NCBI RefSeq assembly: GCF_000346465.2
Contig: NC_034016.1
Span: forward strand, 3,183,391 to 3,247,390
Source of the DNA: Prunus persica
Taxonomy: Eukaryota; Streptophyta; Magnoliopsida; Rosales; Rosaceae
Length of the DNA: 64,000 bases
Direction of reading: 5' to 3'
The position numbers were made by a program, and so were the translations under genes. Below the pieces are notes generated by a model, which saw only the letters and a program-made list of their open reading frames with translations, searched no databases and was not told the DNA's origin. Below, one piece after another: positions 10,441 to 21,277 of this stretch (positions are counted from its first letter, which is position 1; every line of letters starts with the position of its first letter).

Positions 10441-11100
10441 TTCACCCCAAGCCAACTTTGCCAAGAATCCTCGTAACAAAAGTCATAAAATAATAAATTG
10501 TCAAGAAGAAAAAAAAAATTTGTTTATATGCAATTCCAAACCAATTTCGGCACACAAAAAGACAAAATAGAGGAAAAGAAAATGAAGCAGCATGGAAGAA
10601 TACCAAAGGAAGACTTGAGAAAAGGACCACAATTTCTGTAAAAATGGTGAATGAAGAAAATAGTTTGGGAGAGAAGATGTCGGTATTTGATTAATATGTG
10701 AATATACAATATAGCTACAGCTTTATACAAACTGAGAGAGTCTTATTCTACGAAAGAAATAAAACAATTGAATGACATATATACAAGGAATCAATCAACG
10801 ACCGTATAATTTAGGCATATCAAATATGACTTCATTCTTTCCTTTAACACTCCCCCTCAAGTTGGAGTGTGGATATCCAAAACACCCAACCTACTGAGAA
10901 GTGAATGGAAAACATCTTTTCCCAATGGCTTCGTGAAAATGTCAGCAATCTGTTTTCTAGTTTGAACGTATGTTGTTTTGATTTCTCCTTTTTGAATTCT
11001 TTCTCATACAGTGTGGCAATCAAGCTCAATATGTTTGGTACGTATGTTCATGGTAAACCTAAGATGGCAATGCGTCCAATGAGATACCATTACAATTTAC
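10441..11100 (-). mobile_element. Copia retrotransposon 3' remnant (upstream of TNL B)
   Basis: On the minus strand, about 11,040..10,855 encodes the end of a Copia polyprotein: KHIELDCHTV, KTTYVQTRKQIADIFTKPLG and LLSRLGVLDIHTPT, then a stop. A polypurine tract (GAGGGGGAG) and an LTR-like start TGTTAAAGG follow. An in-frame TGA replaces the Arg codon after HTV (CGA in the duplicate at 29 kb). The LTR-like part extends left to about 10,450. Gag, protease, integrase and most of the reverse transcriptase are absent. Confidence 0.75.
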
Positions 11101-11109
11101 TAATTAATT

Positions 11110-11310
11110 TACTGTTGGTCATGGACTGATGGAGGTTATGTTGTCATTGTAGATAATCAGTTACTACATTTTTTGTTTTTACAAACTGTTGGCATAATTA
11201 CACGACACTTCTACAAGGGGTTAATACACTCACAATAAGGCTACACCATCACAATGAGGCTAGCTAGTAGCCACAAGTAACTAGGTATCAAACTGATGTC
11301 AAATATATAT
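11110..11310. repeat. Dispersed repeat, copy 1 of 3
   Basis: A roughly 200-bp unit containing GGAGGTTATGTTGTCATTG, then GACACTTCTACAAG and ACAATGAGGCTAGCTAGTAG. It recurs at about 21,905-22,085 and 29,275-29,460. The copies here and at 29 kb belong to the segmental duplication; the copy at 22 kb is next to an EC1 gene. Class unknown. Confidence 0.65.
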
Positions 11311-12100
11311 TGCTCTTGTTATTTATGTGAATCAAACTTGAGACCTCCTCCAAATAAGTGCAGGCAAATACCACTCGACTTATTATCTTTCTAAAAGTAT
11401 TGTTAGAATTTGAACTCCAAGTTTGCTATTTCTTTGATTTCTTGTTTGAAAATCAAAGTCACCGCTATCAACATGATTTCAATAACCCTTGAATAATATT
11501 CTTGAGTTTAAACAAAGTTTTTAGTTATGATTTAAAGTTAATTAGAGAAAATTTTCAAAATAAAATCACACCAATCTAAATTAAATCCAGACAAAACATA
11601 ATGACAAAAAAAAAAATTGATAACAATTATTGACAAGTTTTAAAAATGAATGGCATATTTGGAAGGGTGATCTGCTGGGCTGCCTTAGCCACACACAAAA
11701 AACAAACCAGCAACTGGGCTTTACAGATTGATGTGGATTGGAATTTACATATGATTTTGTTTATGGGCTGGGTTGGGCTAATCCATTAGTACTCAGATCA
11801 TTAACATGATTTCTATTAGGGTGGTTATCTAGTGAGAACGCTTATGTGCAAACGTTATATGAGAATTAAATCCAGAGCCATCCAAATTATCTGAACGGCT
11901 AAAGAGAAAAAGCAAGTTTACAGTAAAAACGGGTAGGCTGCAGTTCCCCTTAGCCCAAGTGTCAAGTCGCGCCTGTTTCGAAAAAAACGCACATTTCTTC
12001 TTCCGAACAATGGTGCCGTACTTCACCAGTCGCGCCTTTCTTGTCAATAAATTTATGAATTTATGAATTTATGAATCAACCCTAAACACCCAAAACACCT
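11311..12100. other. Spacer with SINE-like remnant; end of the B/C duplication
   Basis: The minus strand at about 11,395..11,325 has a tRNA-like A box (GTCGAGTGGTATTTGCC) and B box (GGTCTCAAGTTTGATTC), suggesting an old SINE; the same remnant is near 29,480-29,545. Similarity to the copy-C interval ends near 11,819. A short ATTTATGA-type repeat is at about 12,046-12,075. No gene seen. Confidence 0.45.
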
Positions 12101-12818
12101 ACTAGACATAAATTTGTGTATTTCTCTTGTCGCAGAAACTCCCTGGTGTACTCTGTCTCTTTCTCTTCCCCCCTCATCTAATATTTTTCATTTGAACGTC
12201 TGAAAAGGTACGTTTCTCTCGAATTCCCTCTCTTTCATTCATATTAAAGTTTGCGTGTTATATTGCATTCAGCTAATGTTTAAATCACTTAATGTTTAAA
12301 TAATGTTAAGGATTTTAGGGCATTGATTTTATGGGTAAGAGTAGTCTATCTCTGGTGTTGGATTTTAGGCTTTGATTTTCTGGGTAAGAGTAGTATGTCT
12401 CTGTAGTAGTTGTGTTTGCAAAAATATAAATTGGCTTCAGTTCTTTTTTTGCATCTTTTTCTAGTTTCTAGTAATTTGTTGAAGCATAGTAACTAATTTT
12501 TAAAGTTTTTAAGCGGTTTAAATATTATTTAATTTTTCCAAAAGTTGGGTTGTCTTTTTATCGCAATTTTTTGTGGTAATTTGTTGAAGTGTAGATTCAC
12601 AGCTGTTGGTTGTTCCTTTTTTTTTTTTTTCCCATTTGTGCTTGCTTGTTGTCTTTTCTTAAAATTTCAAGAACCTTCATGTGTTGGTCATCATTGTAAT
12701 CCTGCTTTGCCCATCTAGTGGTGTGAGTGTATGGCATCATTTTAGGGATTTAATGGGGTTGGAATCTTAATTGAATATGAGATGATTTGGGATGCAGAAG
12801 GATCCATGCATCTTATAG

Positions 12819-13140
12819 TAGGTATGAATTATGTATCTTAATGTGTTGAAAATAATGTTGGTAGGTATTAGTTCTGTATGTGAATTTGTTGAAAATAGTG
12901 TTTGTAGGTGAAAATTATGTATCTTAATGAGTTGAAAATAGTGTATCAGTTTTACATCTTACTATGTTGAAAATAGTGTTAGTAGGTATCCATTATGTAT
13001 TTGAATGTGTTAAAAATAGTGTTTGTAGGTATTCATTATGTATCTTAATGTGATGAACATGTGTAGATAATATTGTGAGTAGGTATCACTTCTGTATGTT
13101 AATGTGTTCGTAATTTTGTGAGCAGGTATCACTTCTGTTT
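12819..13140. repeat. Degenerate ~45-bp tandem repeats in leader intron
   Basis: About seven diverged units around GTAGGTAT..ATTATGTATCTTAATGTG and TTGAAAATAGTGTT. They lie in the inferred first intron of the DUF1985/Ulp1 gene. Confidence 0.65.
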
Positions 13141-14064
13141 CTTAAGCAAAAGATGTTTGTTGCAGGTACAAAATGGAATCTGGGTTTGAACTTTGTTTCC
13201 CGGAGTCAGAGGTCTATGATGCGCTGGTGAATAATTTGTGTGTGGCAAATTCAGTCCTGTGTAATTTTGGGGCGCATTTCAGTGAGTCGCGTATGAAAAG
13301 ATTTAGAGAGAGCTGTTTTGGGCATTGTTGGGCCTCCATAAAATTGCATTTATTGGTCAAATTGTGCATGCTCTGGTACTCCGGCGAGTCGGAGGACTTG
13401 GTGTTAAGGACATGCTGGACCTTAGTTATGCAATAGGGTCCAATGTTGCTCAATTGAGTGTAAAGGATTTTTGTTTGATAAGTGGTCTGAAATGTGGAAC
13501 AGAGCCTGACATTACGTCCGGGGGGATGCTCATAATCGATTTATGAAAGCGCATTTTACCAACAGGGGTCACATTACTTTCCATAACGTAGAAAATGCAT
13601 TCCTAAAATCCGAAAGAGGAAGTGAGGACTCGTTCAAATTGGGACTGCGGTATTTTGTGGAGTTTATGATAATAGGTAAACCCCAAAATGTGAAGATAAA
13701 CGAGGAGTACTTACATTTGGTTCATAAAATGGACGAATTCAACAATTATCCGTGGGGATCTATATCATTTGAGTTTCTGCAAGATTCTCTGTTGTTTGCT
13801 CCCGGGAAGAAAGAGAGTGATGAAGAGAATGATGGAAAGGGAAAATGACAGAAAAAAGGGAAAAAAGGCGGTGCGGAGTTCAGTAAGAAAAGCGAAGAAA
13901 AATGTGGAAGATGAGAAGCCTAAAAGAATTAACAGACCTGGATGGAGTATAAAGGATTGAGCTATGCTCTCCAGGTATGATGTAGTTCAAAATTAGTATT
14001 TTTAAAATTTTAGTTCGTAATTAAGTACTGACTTTGATAATCTATTTGTTGTAGATTTGGGTGC

Positions 14065-14164
14065 ATGAATTAATTGCTGAATTGGGAATTCCCCCCCTTA
14101 GATATTGTAAGCGGATGAATTAATTGCTGAATTGGGAATTCCCCCCCTTAGATATTGTAAGCGG
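14065..14164. repeat. Perfect 50-bp tandem duplication
   Basis: 14,065-14,114 and 14,115-14,164 are identical. The unit lies inside the exon encoding ELIAELGIPPLRYCKR; because 50 is not a multiple of 3, it disrupts the frame. Perfect identity suggests it is recent. Confidence 0.97.
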
Positions 14165-14611
14165 ATCGAGGAACCTACATTAGTCCCTCGAATTTGCCGG
14201 TGGGAATTCACGGATAAAGTGCCTAAGTTTAGAAAGCTGAACGCTTATATATTTCAAAGCAAACAGGTGTGTAGTTAATAATTTATTTCAGTACTATGTT
14301 CGTTTCATGAGGAAAGCTGTTTAGTATTGTATATGACCTATTAACTCTATGTGTTTGATAGCCTGTTATACTGCGCCTCTTACGACCAAGTCAATAGGAG
14401 ATGAGCCAACCGTATTGGAGTTGGGGATCAGATGTTCCTGAATGTGATGCACCTAGTGTAGCTCCGTGTGTATGTAAGGACCTTGATGAGTTAAACTCTG
14501 TTGTGCAACAATTGAGGAATGAGGTTGCAGTATTGCACCGTGAGAAGGGTCAACTAGAGGAAGAGAGTTTTACGCTTGAAAAAGTGTACCAGTCATGCAG
14601 ACGTAAAGAAG

Positions 14612-14816
14612 ACTGGGGATGCTGGAGATGAGAGAAATAAGACTAAGGATGCTGGAGATGAGAGGAATAAAACTGAGGATACTGGATTGGAGAGGAATAA
14701 GACTGAGGATGCTGGAGATGAGAGGAATAAAATTGAGGATGCTGGAGAGGAGAGTCAGAAGACTAAGGATGATGGAGAGGAGAGTGATGAAACTGAGGAT
14801 GGTGGAGTAGCCGAAT
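14612..14816 (+). repeat. 30-bp coding minisatellite (DAGDERNKTE-type)
   Basis: Six and a half 30-bp units encode acidic decapeptides: DAGDERNKTK, DAGDERNKTE, DTGLERNKTE, DAGDERNKIE, DAGEESQKTK, DDGEESDETE, then DGGVAE and a stop. The change is mostly at third positions or conservative, so the array evolved while coding. It lies in the linker between the DUF1985 and Ulp1 regions. Confidence 0.9.
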
Positions 14817-16247
14817 AGAGAAAGCAGTGTGTACAAAATGCTAAAGAAGAGGTGCAATATACACCCCCGGATATAAATTGGGATGATCCGGGTGTGGTGT
14901 GTGTCACCCTTGTTAAATTTCTTACGAATCCTCCTCGAAAGATTGACATGTCCACTGCTGAGGGTGAATGTGGCGAAGATGTTATAGTTGGGGTCCGCCA
15001 AAAGAGGGGTCGGGGAAAGAGTGAGATTCTTGGCCCTGCGATGAAGAGGCGAAGGGCAGTGGTGAGGGAGTCCATGGACAGGTTGGGAGATTCTCAATAT
15101 TTCGAAGGACACAATTGCTGACCCTCTAAGGCCTGTTCCAAGTGATTCCCTTTTGGAGGTGGCAAAATTCTGGTGGGAATGGGGACAAGAAGAAAAGTAA
15201 GTTCCCATTGCCCGTCCTTAGTGAAATATACATGGTTTATTATGATTAGTTATTGAGTGAATGGTGAAACGGAATTGATAATAATAATGATTCACAAATA
15301 TAGTTCACATGTGCGGTTATGTGGAGAAGATGGTATAGAAGGTTCGCATAACTTATTTGTTCGATTGCTGACCAAGGATGGTTGGTTGGATGACTCAGTA
15401 AGCATTGATTGATTTGGGATTTTGTCTAAATGCCCATGCTATGTAGTGATTTATTGATTTAATAATGAAAACAACCCTTTTATGTAGAACATAGACATGG
15501 CCTTGCTTTTAATACGAGAGCGGCGCAAGAGCTTTGGCAACTAGGTGGGTTCTGACTGGACGATACTGGATACCACTTTTCAGGTGTGTATTATTTCATA
15601 AGCATTGTTTATTTTCAAATTTGGTATCCGTTATGATGCATAACTCGTGTGCCACTATGCAGAAATATGCTGCCTTGGATTACAAGCAAATGAACGTGTA
15701 TGTGGGAAAGGAGGACAGGCAGCACAGCAAGGGTCTACTGGGAATGGTCAAGGGTGAAGGGCCTAAGTTGGCTAAATCATGGTCGTCTGTGAATCACGTT
15801 TGTTTGCCCTTCAACCTACAAAGGTACAAACACTGGATCTTACTTGTTGTCGATTTAAAAGAGTGTAAAATAAGGGCATATGATTCAAAAATAAATTTGT
15901 GCAGAACTCAAGCCATCCAACGAGCCGTGCAGCCGGTGGCGAAAATGCTGCCCCGGTTGTTAAAGGAATCTAGATATATTGGCGACTGTTCTGAAAAGTG
16001 AGTGGCCAGTTATTCGCGTTATGGATGCACCCCAACAGCTAGGCGGGTGAGTAATATTCCACCTAACCACATTATCTTATGAAATGGATTTGTTTTACAA
16101 TGAATCACAGCTTCTTCGCTATGTTTAAGGGTTGACCGTGGGATGTACATCCTCAAATGCTGCAAGTTTCTGACCTCGAATGTAGACCTAGCCAAGATTT
16201 CCCATGATGTCATGCCCTTCTATCAATTGTTGCAGGGATATTGGTAG

Positions 16248-17170
16248 TTGTGATTCATTAGGAGATACTATAACTTGCAAAGTTTTTAACTGGGGGGGTG
16301 TAGTGTAGTATATGAACTTGCAAAGTTAATTTAACTGGGTGGGCAATTTTGTTGGTAACTGACCTTATATTCACGAGTTACAAAACAAATCTTTCTATAA
16401 TATAAGGGAAGCTTGAAGAGCTTTCTTTGCATGTTTGAGCGCATCTTTCCCCTTTCTATTTTAGTAAGATTGTGAAAAGATAGCTTTCATGTTTGTTAAG
16501 GAACAAAGTCTTCTTTATGATCCAACTCCCCCTTTTCACTTAAAATTAAAGAATTAGTTTTTGTATTATGTTCAAATACAAGCTGTATGAAACCCTCAAC
16601 ACATATTGTTGATAGTATGCTGAACCTGAACCCTAAATGGTGCATGATTCTTTTCAAATGTCGAATAAATAATAATATATCTTGTTTAGGGCAAACACGA
16701 TTGTCAAGTTAAGATGCATGCATATGAAATGTTGAAGTTTGTCATTGACTAATTGTGTTGAAGGCTTAATTATATTTGTACATTTCCAAACACGTCTTAT
16801 ATGTAGCTGTCCATATGACAAAATTACAAAACATATACTTAAAAATCCAAAACGTTTCTTACTTTTTCATCAATTTAACAACCAAATTCAGAAATGATAG
16901 AACTAACAATAGTAGGAGGATTTTATTAATGCCCTTCAGTATACAGATTACTTCAACATATGCATTAAGTTCCTTCACATCCACCTGGTTTTGAATGTCA
17001 AATTCAATTGGAGTGTTGGCTTCTGCCACCCATTCATAGCCACTACGCCTTGTAGCTCCCTATTAAAAAAAACAAAAAACAAAACTACATTTTTCAGTCT
17101 GGGATTACAATGTCAGACCATATTCTTTTCTCTGGAGCAATTTCAGTTTGGGATTATTGTTTATTATATA
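16248..17170. other. AT-rich spacer
   Basis: Downstream of the Ulp1 remnant. No convincing gene, RNA or transposon end was recognised. Short open frames have no domain signature. Confidence 0.3.
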
Positions 17171-17176
17171 CAGCTT

Positions 17177-17342
17177 ATTCGGTTTTACATACGAGGTTTG
17201 GGAAGATTATACTTACATATGTTGTGATGCACTTCCAATACAGTCTGCCCAAATTCTTTTCGAATTTGGAAATTAGCTTCACCATCTCAGCATTGCAGTG
17301 CCGACACCTCTTTGCTTCATTGTTTGTTGAAGAAATCGACAT
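17177..17342 (-). CDS. Possible small GRF-type zinc-finger protein (first exon)
   Basis: From the ATG at 17,342 the minus strand reads MSISSTNNEAKRCRHCNAEM, then a stretch ending NLGRLYWKC. The pattern C-x2-C, then N-x-G-R-x-Y-W-x-C resembles plant GRF zinc fingers, often found in small transposon-associated proteins. A candidate donor (CATAT/GTAAGT) follows. No second exon was identified with confidence. It may be an exon of a transposon protein or a fragment; function unknown. Confidence 0.35.
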
Positions 17343-17375
17343 CGCTTTGCCCAGAGTTGAAAATGAAGAAAACAA

Positions 17376-18374
17376 AAGAATTACACCCTTCCAAATATTT
17401 GGTCAAAACCCCCAAATTATTTTCCTTCAATTCTGAAAAGGAATTGTATTTTATTATTTGGTCGAAACGTATAGGGAGTTTGAAGTTTGAATTCGCCTTT
17501 TTTGGTTCTGACAATTCATGAGCGGGAAATTCCAAAGTTGAATATATATTTTTTTTAACACTAATGCATGAGCGGGAAAATAAAAAGCATTGCTGTGGGG
17601 AATTTTTAATAATTTTTTTACCCTAAACACTCCAAATTGGGTAGAAACCATTAGGATTTCTTGGGAAAGGATAGTTTCCAGCAACTATAAAATGGGGCCT
17701 CTTCTACCCAACAAATCATCCACATCCAGAGAGCAAGCTTCCTCTCTTACTTGCAAAAAACCAACAATTTCATGCACTGTTCACCCTTCTTCCCCATTTT
17801 CCCTCTTCTGGCAGATTGCTCTAACATTTGACAGAGTCACTGTCATGCTGCCGGAAGAAGCACTCTAGCCACCCTCTTCTCTCTCCCTCCCTTCTCTCTT
17901 AGCCAAATCTACTTGCAAAACCTTTCCCCCTTTACCTAGACACCCCTTCTTCCTCCCAAGAACACATAATTTTCTCTTTAGTGCTAAACTCATGCCAACT
18001 TTGCTTTCATGCCATGATCTCCTCATGCCAAGCTAAGGATGCATCTGTAAGCACTAATAATCTACCTGTAAGCAGCCGTCATTTTCATTGGTGAAGGTAA
18101 CTAAGGTGTTTCCTAAGGCTTTACTACCCTTTCGGAACATTTTAGGGCCTAATCTTTGAACTCAGACACAGGGGATATTTTTCTTCAGTTTGCTCCTTAC
18201 GGTAGCCCGGCCCATCTATAGCTGCCAAAAGAAAAAGACCCCTACACACTTGATTAGGTAACTTGCCGAGTTGAATCCTAGTCATCGGATTTTATTTAAA
18301 AAAACAGAATTTTATTCAAACAAAAATAAAGAGATGAGTTGTAGTTGAAGAATCTGACTTTCAAAGGGTTAAGC
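17376..18374. other. Spacer, no gene recognised
   Basis: AT-rich with pyrimidine-rich stretches (about 17,870-17,960). Open frames in it show no domain or composition typical of coding DNA. Confidence 0.3.
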
Positions 18375-18592
18375 TAAATTTACTATTTATTAAAATAGCA
18401 AGACATGCATACATGAATCTTACCCTGAAACAAAACAAAATAAAAAAAAACAAATTTTCGAGGAACCAACTTTTCCAAATGAGGAACAATTGTTTTGTTA
18501 ATTAATAGATTTATCAGCACGGGTGGTGATGGTGGTGTCGAGGGAGGAAATTGAATTTGGTCGGCTTCATCACAATGAGAAGTGTCAGACGG
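18375..18592 (-). pseudogene. EC1-type gene, 3' remnant (third copy)
   Basis: Minus-strand reading gives CDEADQIQFPPSTPPSPP, close to the C-terminus of the intact EC1 gene (CDEAHHIQFPPSTPSSPV). A one-base shift follows before the terminal KPIN equivalent, then matching 3'UTR sequence to about 18,375. Upstream of the Cys codon the similarity ends, so only the last 25 or so codons and the 3'UTR remain. Confidence 0.7.
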
Positions 18593-19334
18593 GGCGGAGA
18601 GATGGGGGGGAGGGGGGAGGAGGAAAAGGTTTGAAACCGTGAGTTACAGTAACAATTATAAAGGCCCCCCATGTCAGGCCATTTATTTGAATTGTTGGTG
18701 TCTTGGTAAAACTGTGGCGAGATTTAATTGGAGGACATATCAAGGCAATTACTTGATCTTTTCCTCATGATATATATGGAGTAAAAGAGAACAATCGATC
18801 AAATATATGGATTCCCCTTCGCTACAATGTTTACTTATGATCTGTCTAGAACTCATCAATAAAGAGAAGAAAAAAAAAACTTTTGTTTACGATGAGAAAA
18901 GAAACGAAAAATGTAATTAGAAAAAATTTAAAAGTTCTAAGGCAATTTGTATATTAATTTGTATGGCTGTGTTCTTAATATTCTAGTCTTTTGAAATTTA
19001 CATTTTAATTTGTATGGCTGTGTTCTTAATTATATTGTTTTGGCCTCCATCTCTCTTTTTTAGAACTACACTCCACATTGCAAGTATTGTTTTTGGAATA
19101 CCAACATCACAAATTATAAGTGATTGACATAATGGCTAATTAAAAGCCAATTAAGATATAATCATTCTCGAATTATTGATGCTAGAATTGAATATAGCAA
19201 GATCAAACAAAGCCTTACTAATTATTAATTTATTCAAATAGCAAACATGCATACATAATTTTTTTATAATCTTACCCCAAAAAAAAAAAAAAAAATCTTC
19301 GAACAACCAACTTCTGCATACCAAAACTATTTTA
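18593..19334. other. Spacer between EC1 remnants
   Basis: Includes a G-rich run near 18,605-18,620 and the 3'UTR-like region of EC1 copy 1 (about 19,080-19,334). The phrase TTTGTATGGCTGTGTTCTTA is repeated near 18,958 and 19,010. No other gene seen. Confidence 0.35.
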
Positions 19335-19758
19335 TTAATTGATAGGTTTATCAGCAACAGGTGGTGATGGTGTTGACAGAGGGAATTGAATCTGATGGGC
19401 TTCATCACAATAACCCTTGAGTACATCAATCTCCTCGGTTGTAAACCTTAGCGTGCTAAGCAAGGCAGGCCAACACTGATGCTTAATGGTATGAATGGCT
19501 TCACAACAACCATGCCCTAAGTAAATCTCACCATTCAAAAAAAAACATGACAATCTCACCAGAACATGCCTAGAGCTGAAACAAAGAGTCCCAACAGTTC
19601 GATGATTCTTCATCCAAATTCAACCTGGCTTCGAGGTTCGCGTTGGATCCAATCGGATTATAGTTTAAAGAACGAGCACTAGTGGTGGCCCTGAATAGTG
19701 GCATGGTCGTCAACAAAGCAAGAAGAGTGAGAAGGAAGAGGTTGGAATATGCTGCCAT
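19335..19758 (-). pseudogene. EC1-like egg-cell-secreted protein, copy 1 (two lesions)
   Basis: From the ATG at 19,758 (MAAYSNLFLLTLLALL, a signal peptide) the frame matches EC1 copy 2 through DEESSNCWDSLFQL. There, a CAG codon has become TAG (near 19,571). Downstream, a run of nine T replaces TTTTTTCT (near 19,537-19,545), adding one base and shifting the frame; the rest (GEIYLGHGCCEAI to KPIN) is recognisable in the next frame. Single exon, with a TATATATA box at 19,819-19,826 about 60 bp upstream. The promoter still resembles that of copy 2, so transcription is possible, but a full Cys-rich domain cannot be made. Confidence 0.85.
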
Positions 19759-20728
19759 TTTCACTTTGGATGATTGAAAGATAGATGTAATGTATGAGGA
19801 AGGGAGAATCCAAGGGTTTATATATAGAGGCCAGACAGCGTTACAAAAACGTTACGTGCATGGAGAGATGGGGTGGTGCAGAGGCTCATCAATCATGATG
19901 ATTAATATCACTTATGCACGTGTTATTACAAAATTAGTGGGCAATAAAGACTCAAACAACTAATTAATCGATTGATCTTCCAACCATGATCAGACAAATT
20001 AATCGACAAGTTTGTGATTGTTGGTTTGCCTTAGCTGGAGCCTGGAGTCGGTTTGTCTTGCTTCGGCTTCTGTCTTTGGGCTTTCGGTTGTTAAGTTGGG
20101 CTTTATTTATTCTTGCTTGGTCTCTTTGGTCAACTTATTTATGGTAGGGTGTCAAATTTCAACACTCGAAACCTTCACGAAATTTACATGAATTAAGCCA
20201 CACAATAATAATTATGAGTTAAATTCTGGTCAATCTGCCAAGACATGATTAATAAGTAGGTAAGTTTTCGGTCAACATATGAAATGACTCACTTAATCCA
20301 TTTAATACATTGATACGACTCGAATCCGAAACTTCACCAACCATTACCACCTTTAATTTCTGGTTGCTTTTTTTATCCTACCTTTACTTCATTGGGCTAG
20401 CCTTTTTCATTTGGGCTTTCCCCTTCTTGTTCATTTTTTCTTTTTTGCTTTTTCTTTTTTTTTTTTTCAATTCCGTAAATTGTATTTAATGAAAACCTAT
20501 ACACAGCCTTTGCTCAAAGTCAAAATCACATAGGAAATAAAAAGTTTATAAGACATGTTGATTTTTCATTTTTATGATATCAGTGCAACTAATGTACTTC
20601 CTTCTTATAGCTCCCTAATGATTTTCTCTCACATGTAGGCAGACAACCGTACCTACAAGTAGAACACATTTCAATGGGCAGCACCATAATGTTATAAATA
20701 TCAAATCAGAAGAAATTTAAGAACAACA
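19759..20728. other. EC1 copy 1 promoter and spacer
   Basis: The promoter shared with EC1 copy 2 extends to about 19,980. The remainder is AT-rich, with a T run near 20,456-20,468. No gene recognised. Confidence 0.35.
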
Positions 20729-20800
20729 GTGGCTGTAGTTTAGTGGTAAGAATTCCACGTTGTGGCCGTGGAGACCTGGGCTCGAATCCCAGCAGCCACA
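20729..20800 (+). tRNA. tRNA-His (GTG anticodon)
   Basis: A 72-base gene with a full cloverleaf. The acceptor stem GTGGCTG pairs with CAGCCAC (20,793-20,799), the D arm starts TAGTTTAGTGGTAAGA, and the anticodon stem CCACG/CGTGG closes loop TTGTGGC with anticodon GTG at 20,762-20,764. The T arm is CTGGGCTCGAATCCCAG, and the discriminator is A at 20,800. No intron. TTTT follows at about 20,803 as a possible Pol III stop. The extra 5' G of tRNA-His is added after transcription. Confidence 0.97.
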
Positions 20801-20889
20801 CATTTTAACTTCCTGTTTTAGGGTTTTTGTATATTTTCAGTTCAGTTTCCCTTGCTTATGAGTTTGTGCCCAAAAATAATTACCGTTCT

Positions 20890-21095
20890 TTTTCCTTTTT
20901 TTTTTTCCTCTATGAAACAAAAAGTTTAGGGGAACAGGAGGCTACCATGGCATACCAATGCCTCTTTGACTTTGAGGACTTACAACGAGGGTCTTACATA
21001 TTACCCACAAAAGGGATTGTCGGCAGCGGGACTCGAACCTAGATCTTGATAGCGAAGAGAACGATCATTACCAACTCAACCAACCCTCGTTAGCC
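20890..21095 (-). mobile_element. tRNA-derived SINE-like element
   Basis: On the minus strand from about 21,095 it reads an A-box-like TGGTTGAGTTGGTAATGATC and a B-box-like GGTTCGAGTCCC (about 45 bases apart). About 130 bp of unrelated sequence follow, then an A-rich tail (plus-strand T run near 20,898-20,908). It lacks a cloverleaf. Clear target duplications were not found, so the exact ends are uncertain. Confidence 0.6.
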
Positions 21096-21112
21096 ATTCT
21101 TTTTTCTCTTTG

Positions 21113-21277
21113 AAGTCAGTGGGATATAACTAAATTGGTTGAGCTTTTCTACCTTCACCTATGTGGGTAGAGGTTCGAAACCCTCATACACCTAATAAAT
21201 ATATGTGTAAACCACCCCATCCCTTTATTGCTTGTACTACAAAAAAAAAAAACCCCCAAAAAAAAAAAAAAAACAGG
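21113..21277 (+). mobile_element. tRNA-derived SINE-like element
   Basis: Plus strand: A-box-like TAACTAAATTGGTTGAGC, B-box-like AGAGGTTCGAAACCC, then a short body and a long A-rich tail interrupted by CCCCC (about 21,240-21,274). It sits beside the oppositely oriented SINE-like element and the tRNA-His gene. No clear target duplication. Confidence 0.6.

Larger units (their letters stand above)
12180..16247 (+). pseudogene. DUF1985/Ulp1-peptidase transposon-type gene, degenerate
   Basis: Multi-exon gene of the type in plant transposons that pair a DUF1985 domain with a C48 (Ulp1/SUMO-protease-like) domain. A leader intron runs from about 12,209 to 13,166 (TTGCAG), then ATG at 13,173. DUF1985 parts are split by frameshifts near 13,325 (after FRESCFGHC) and at a G6 run near 13,520. 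A 50-bp tandem duplication at 14,065 shifts the frame in ELIAELGIPPLRYCKR. A linker has ten-residue repeats. The protease exon has HWILLVVDL (His codon 15,831-15,833) and YDSK (Asp 15,882-15,884). After an intron (about 16,048-16,129) comes DRGMYILKCC, where Ulp1 enzymes have DCG: the catalytic Cys codon is CGT (Arg, 16,137-16,139). It stops at 16,245-16,247. Not a working protease. Confidence 0.75.

Noticed and set aside
14570..15208. 212-codon minus-strand ORF
   Set aside because: Antisense of the coding minisatellite; Ile/Leu/Ser repeats reflect the reverse strand.
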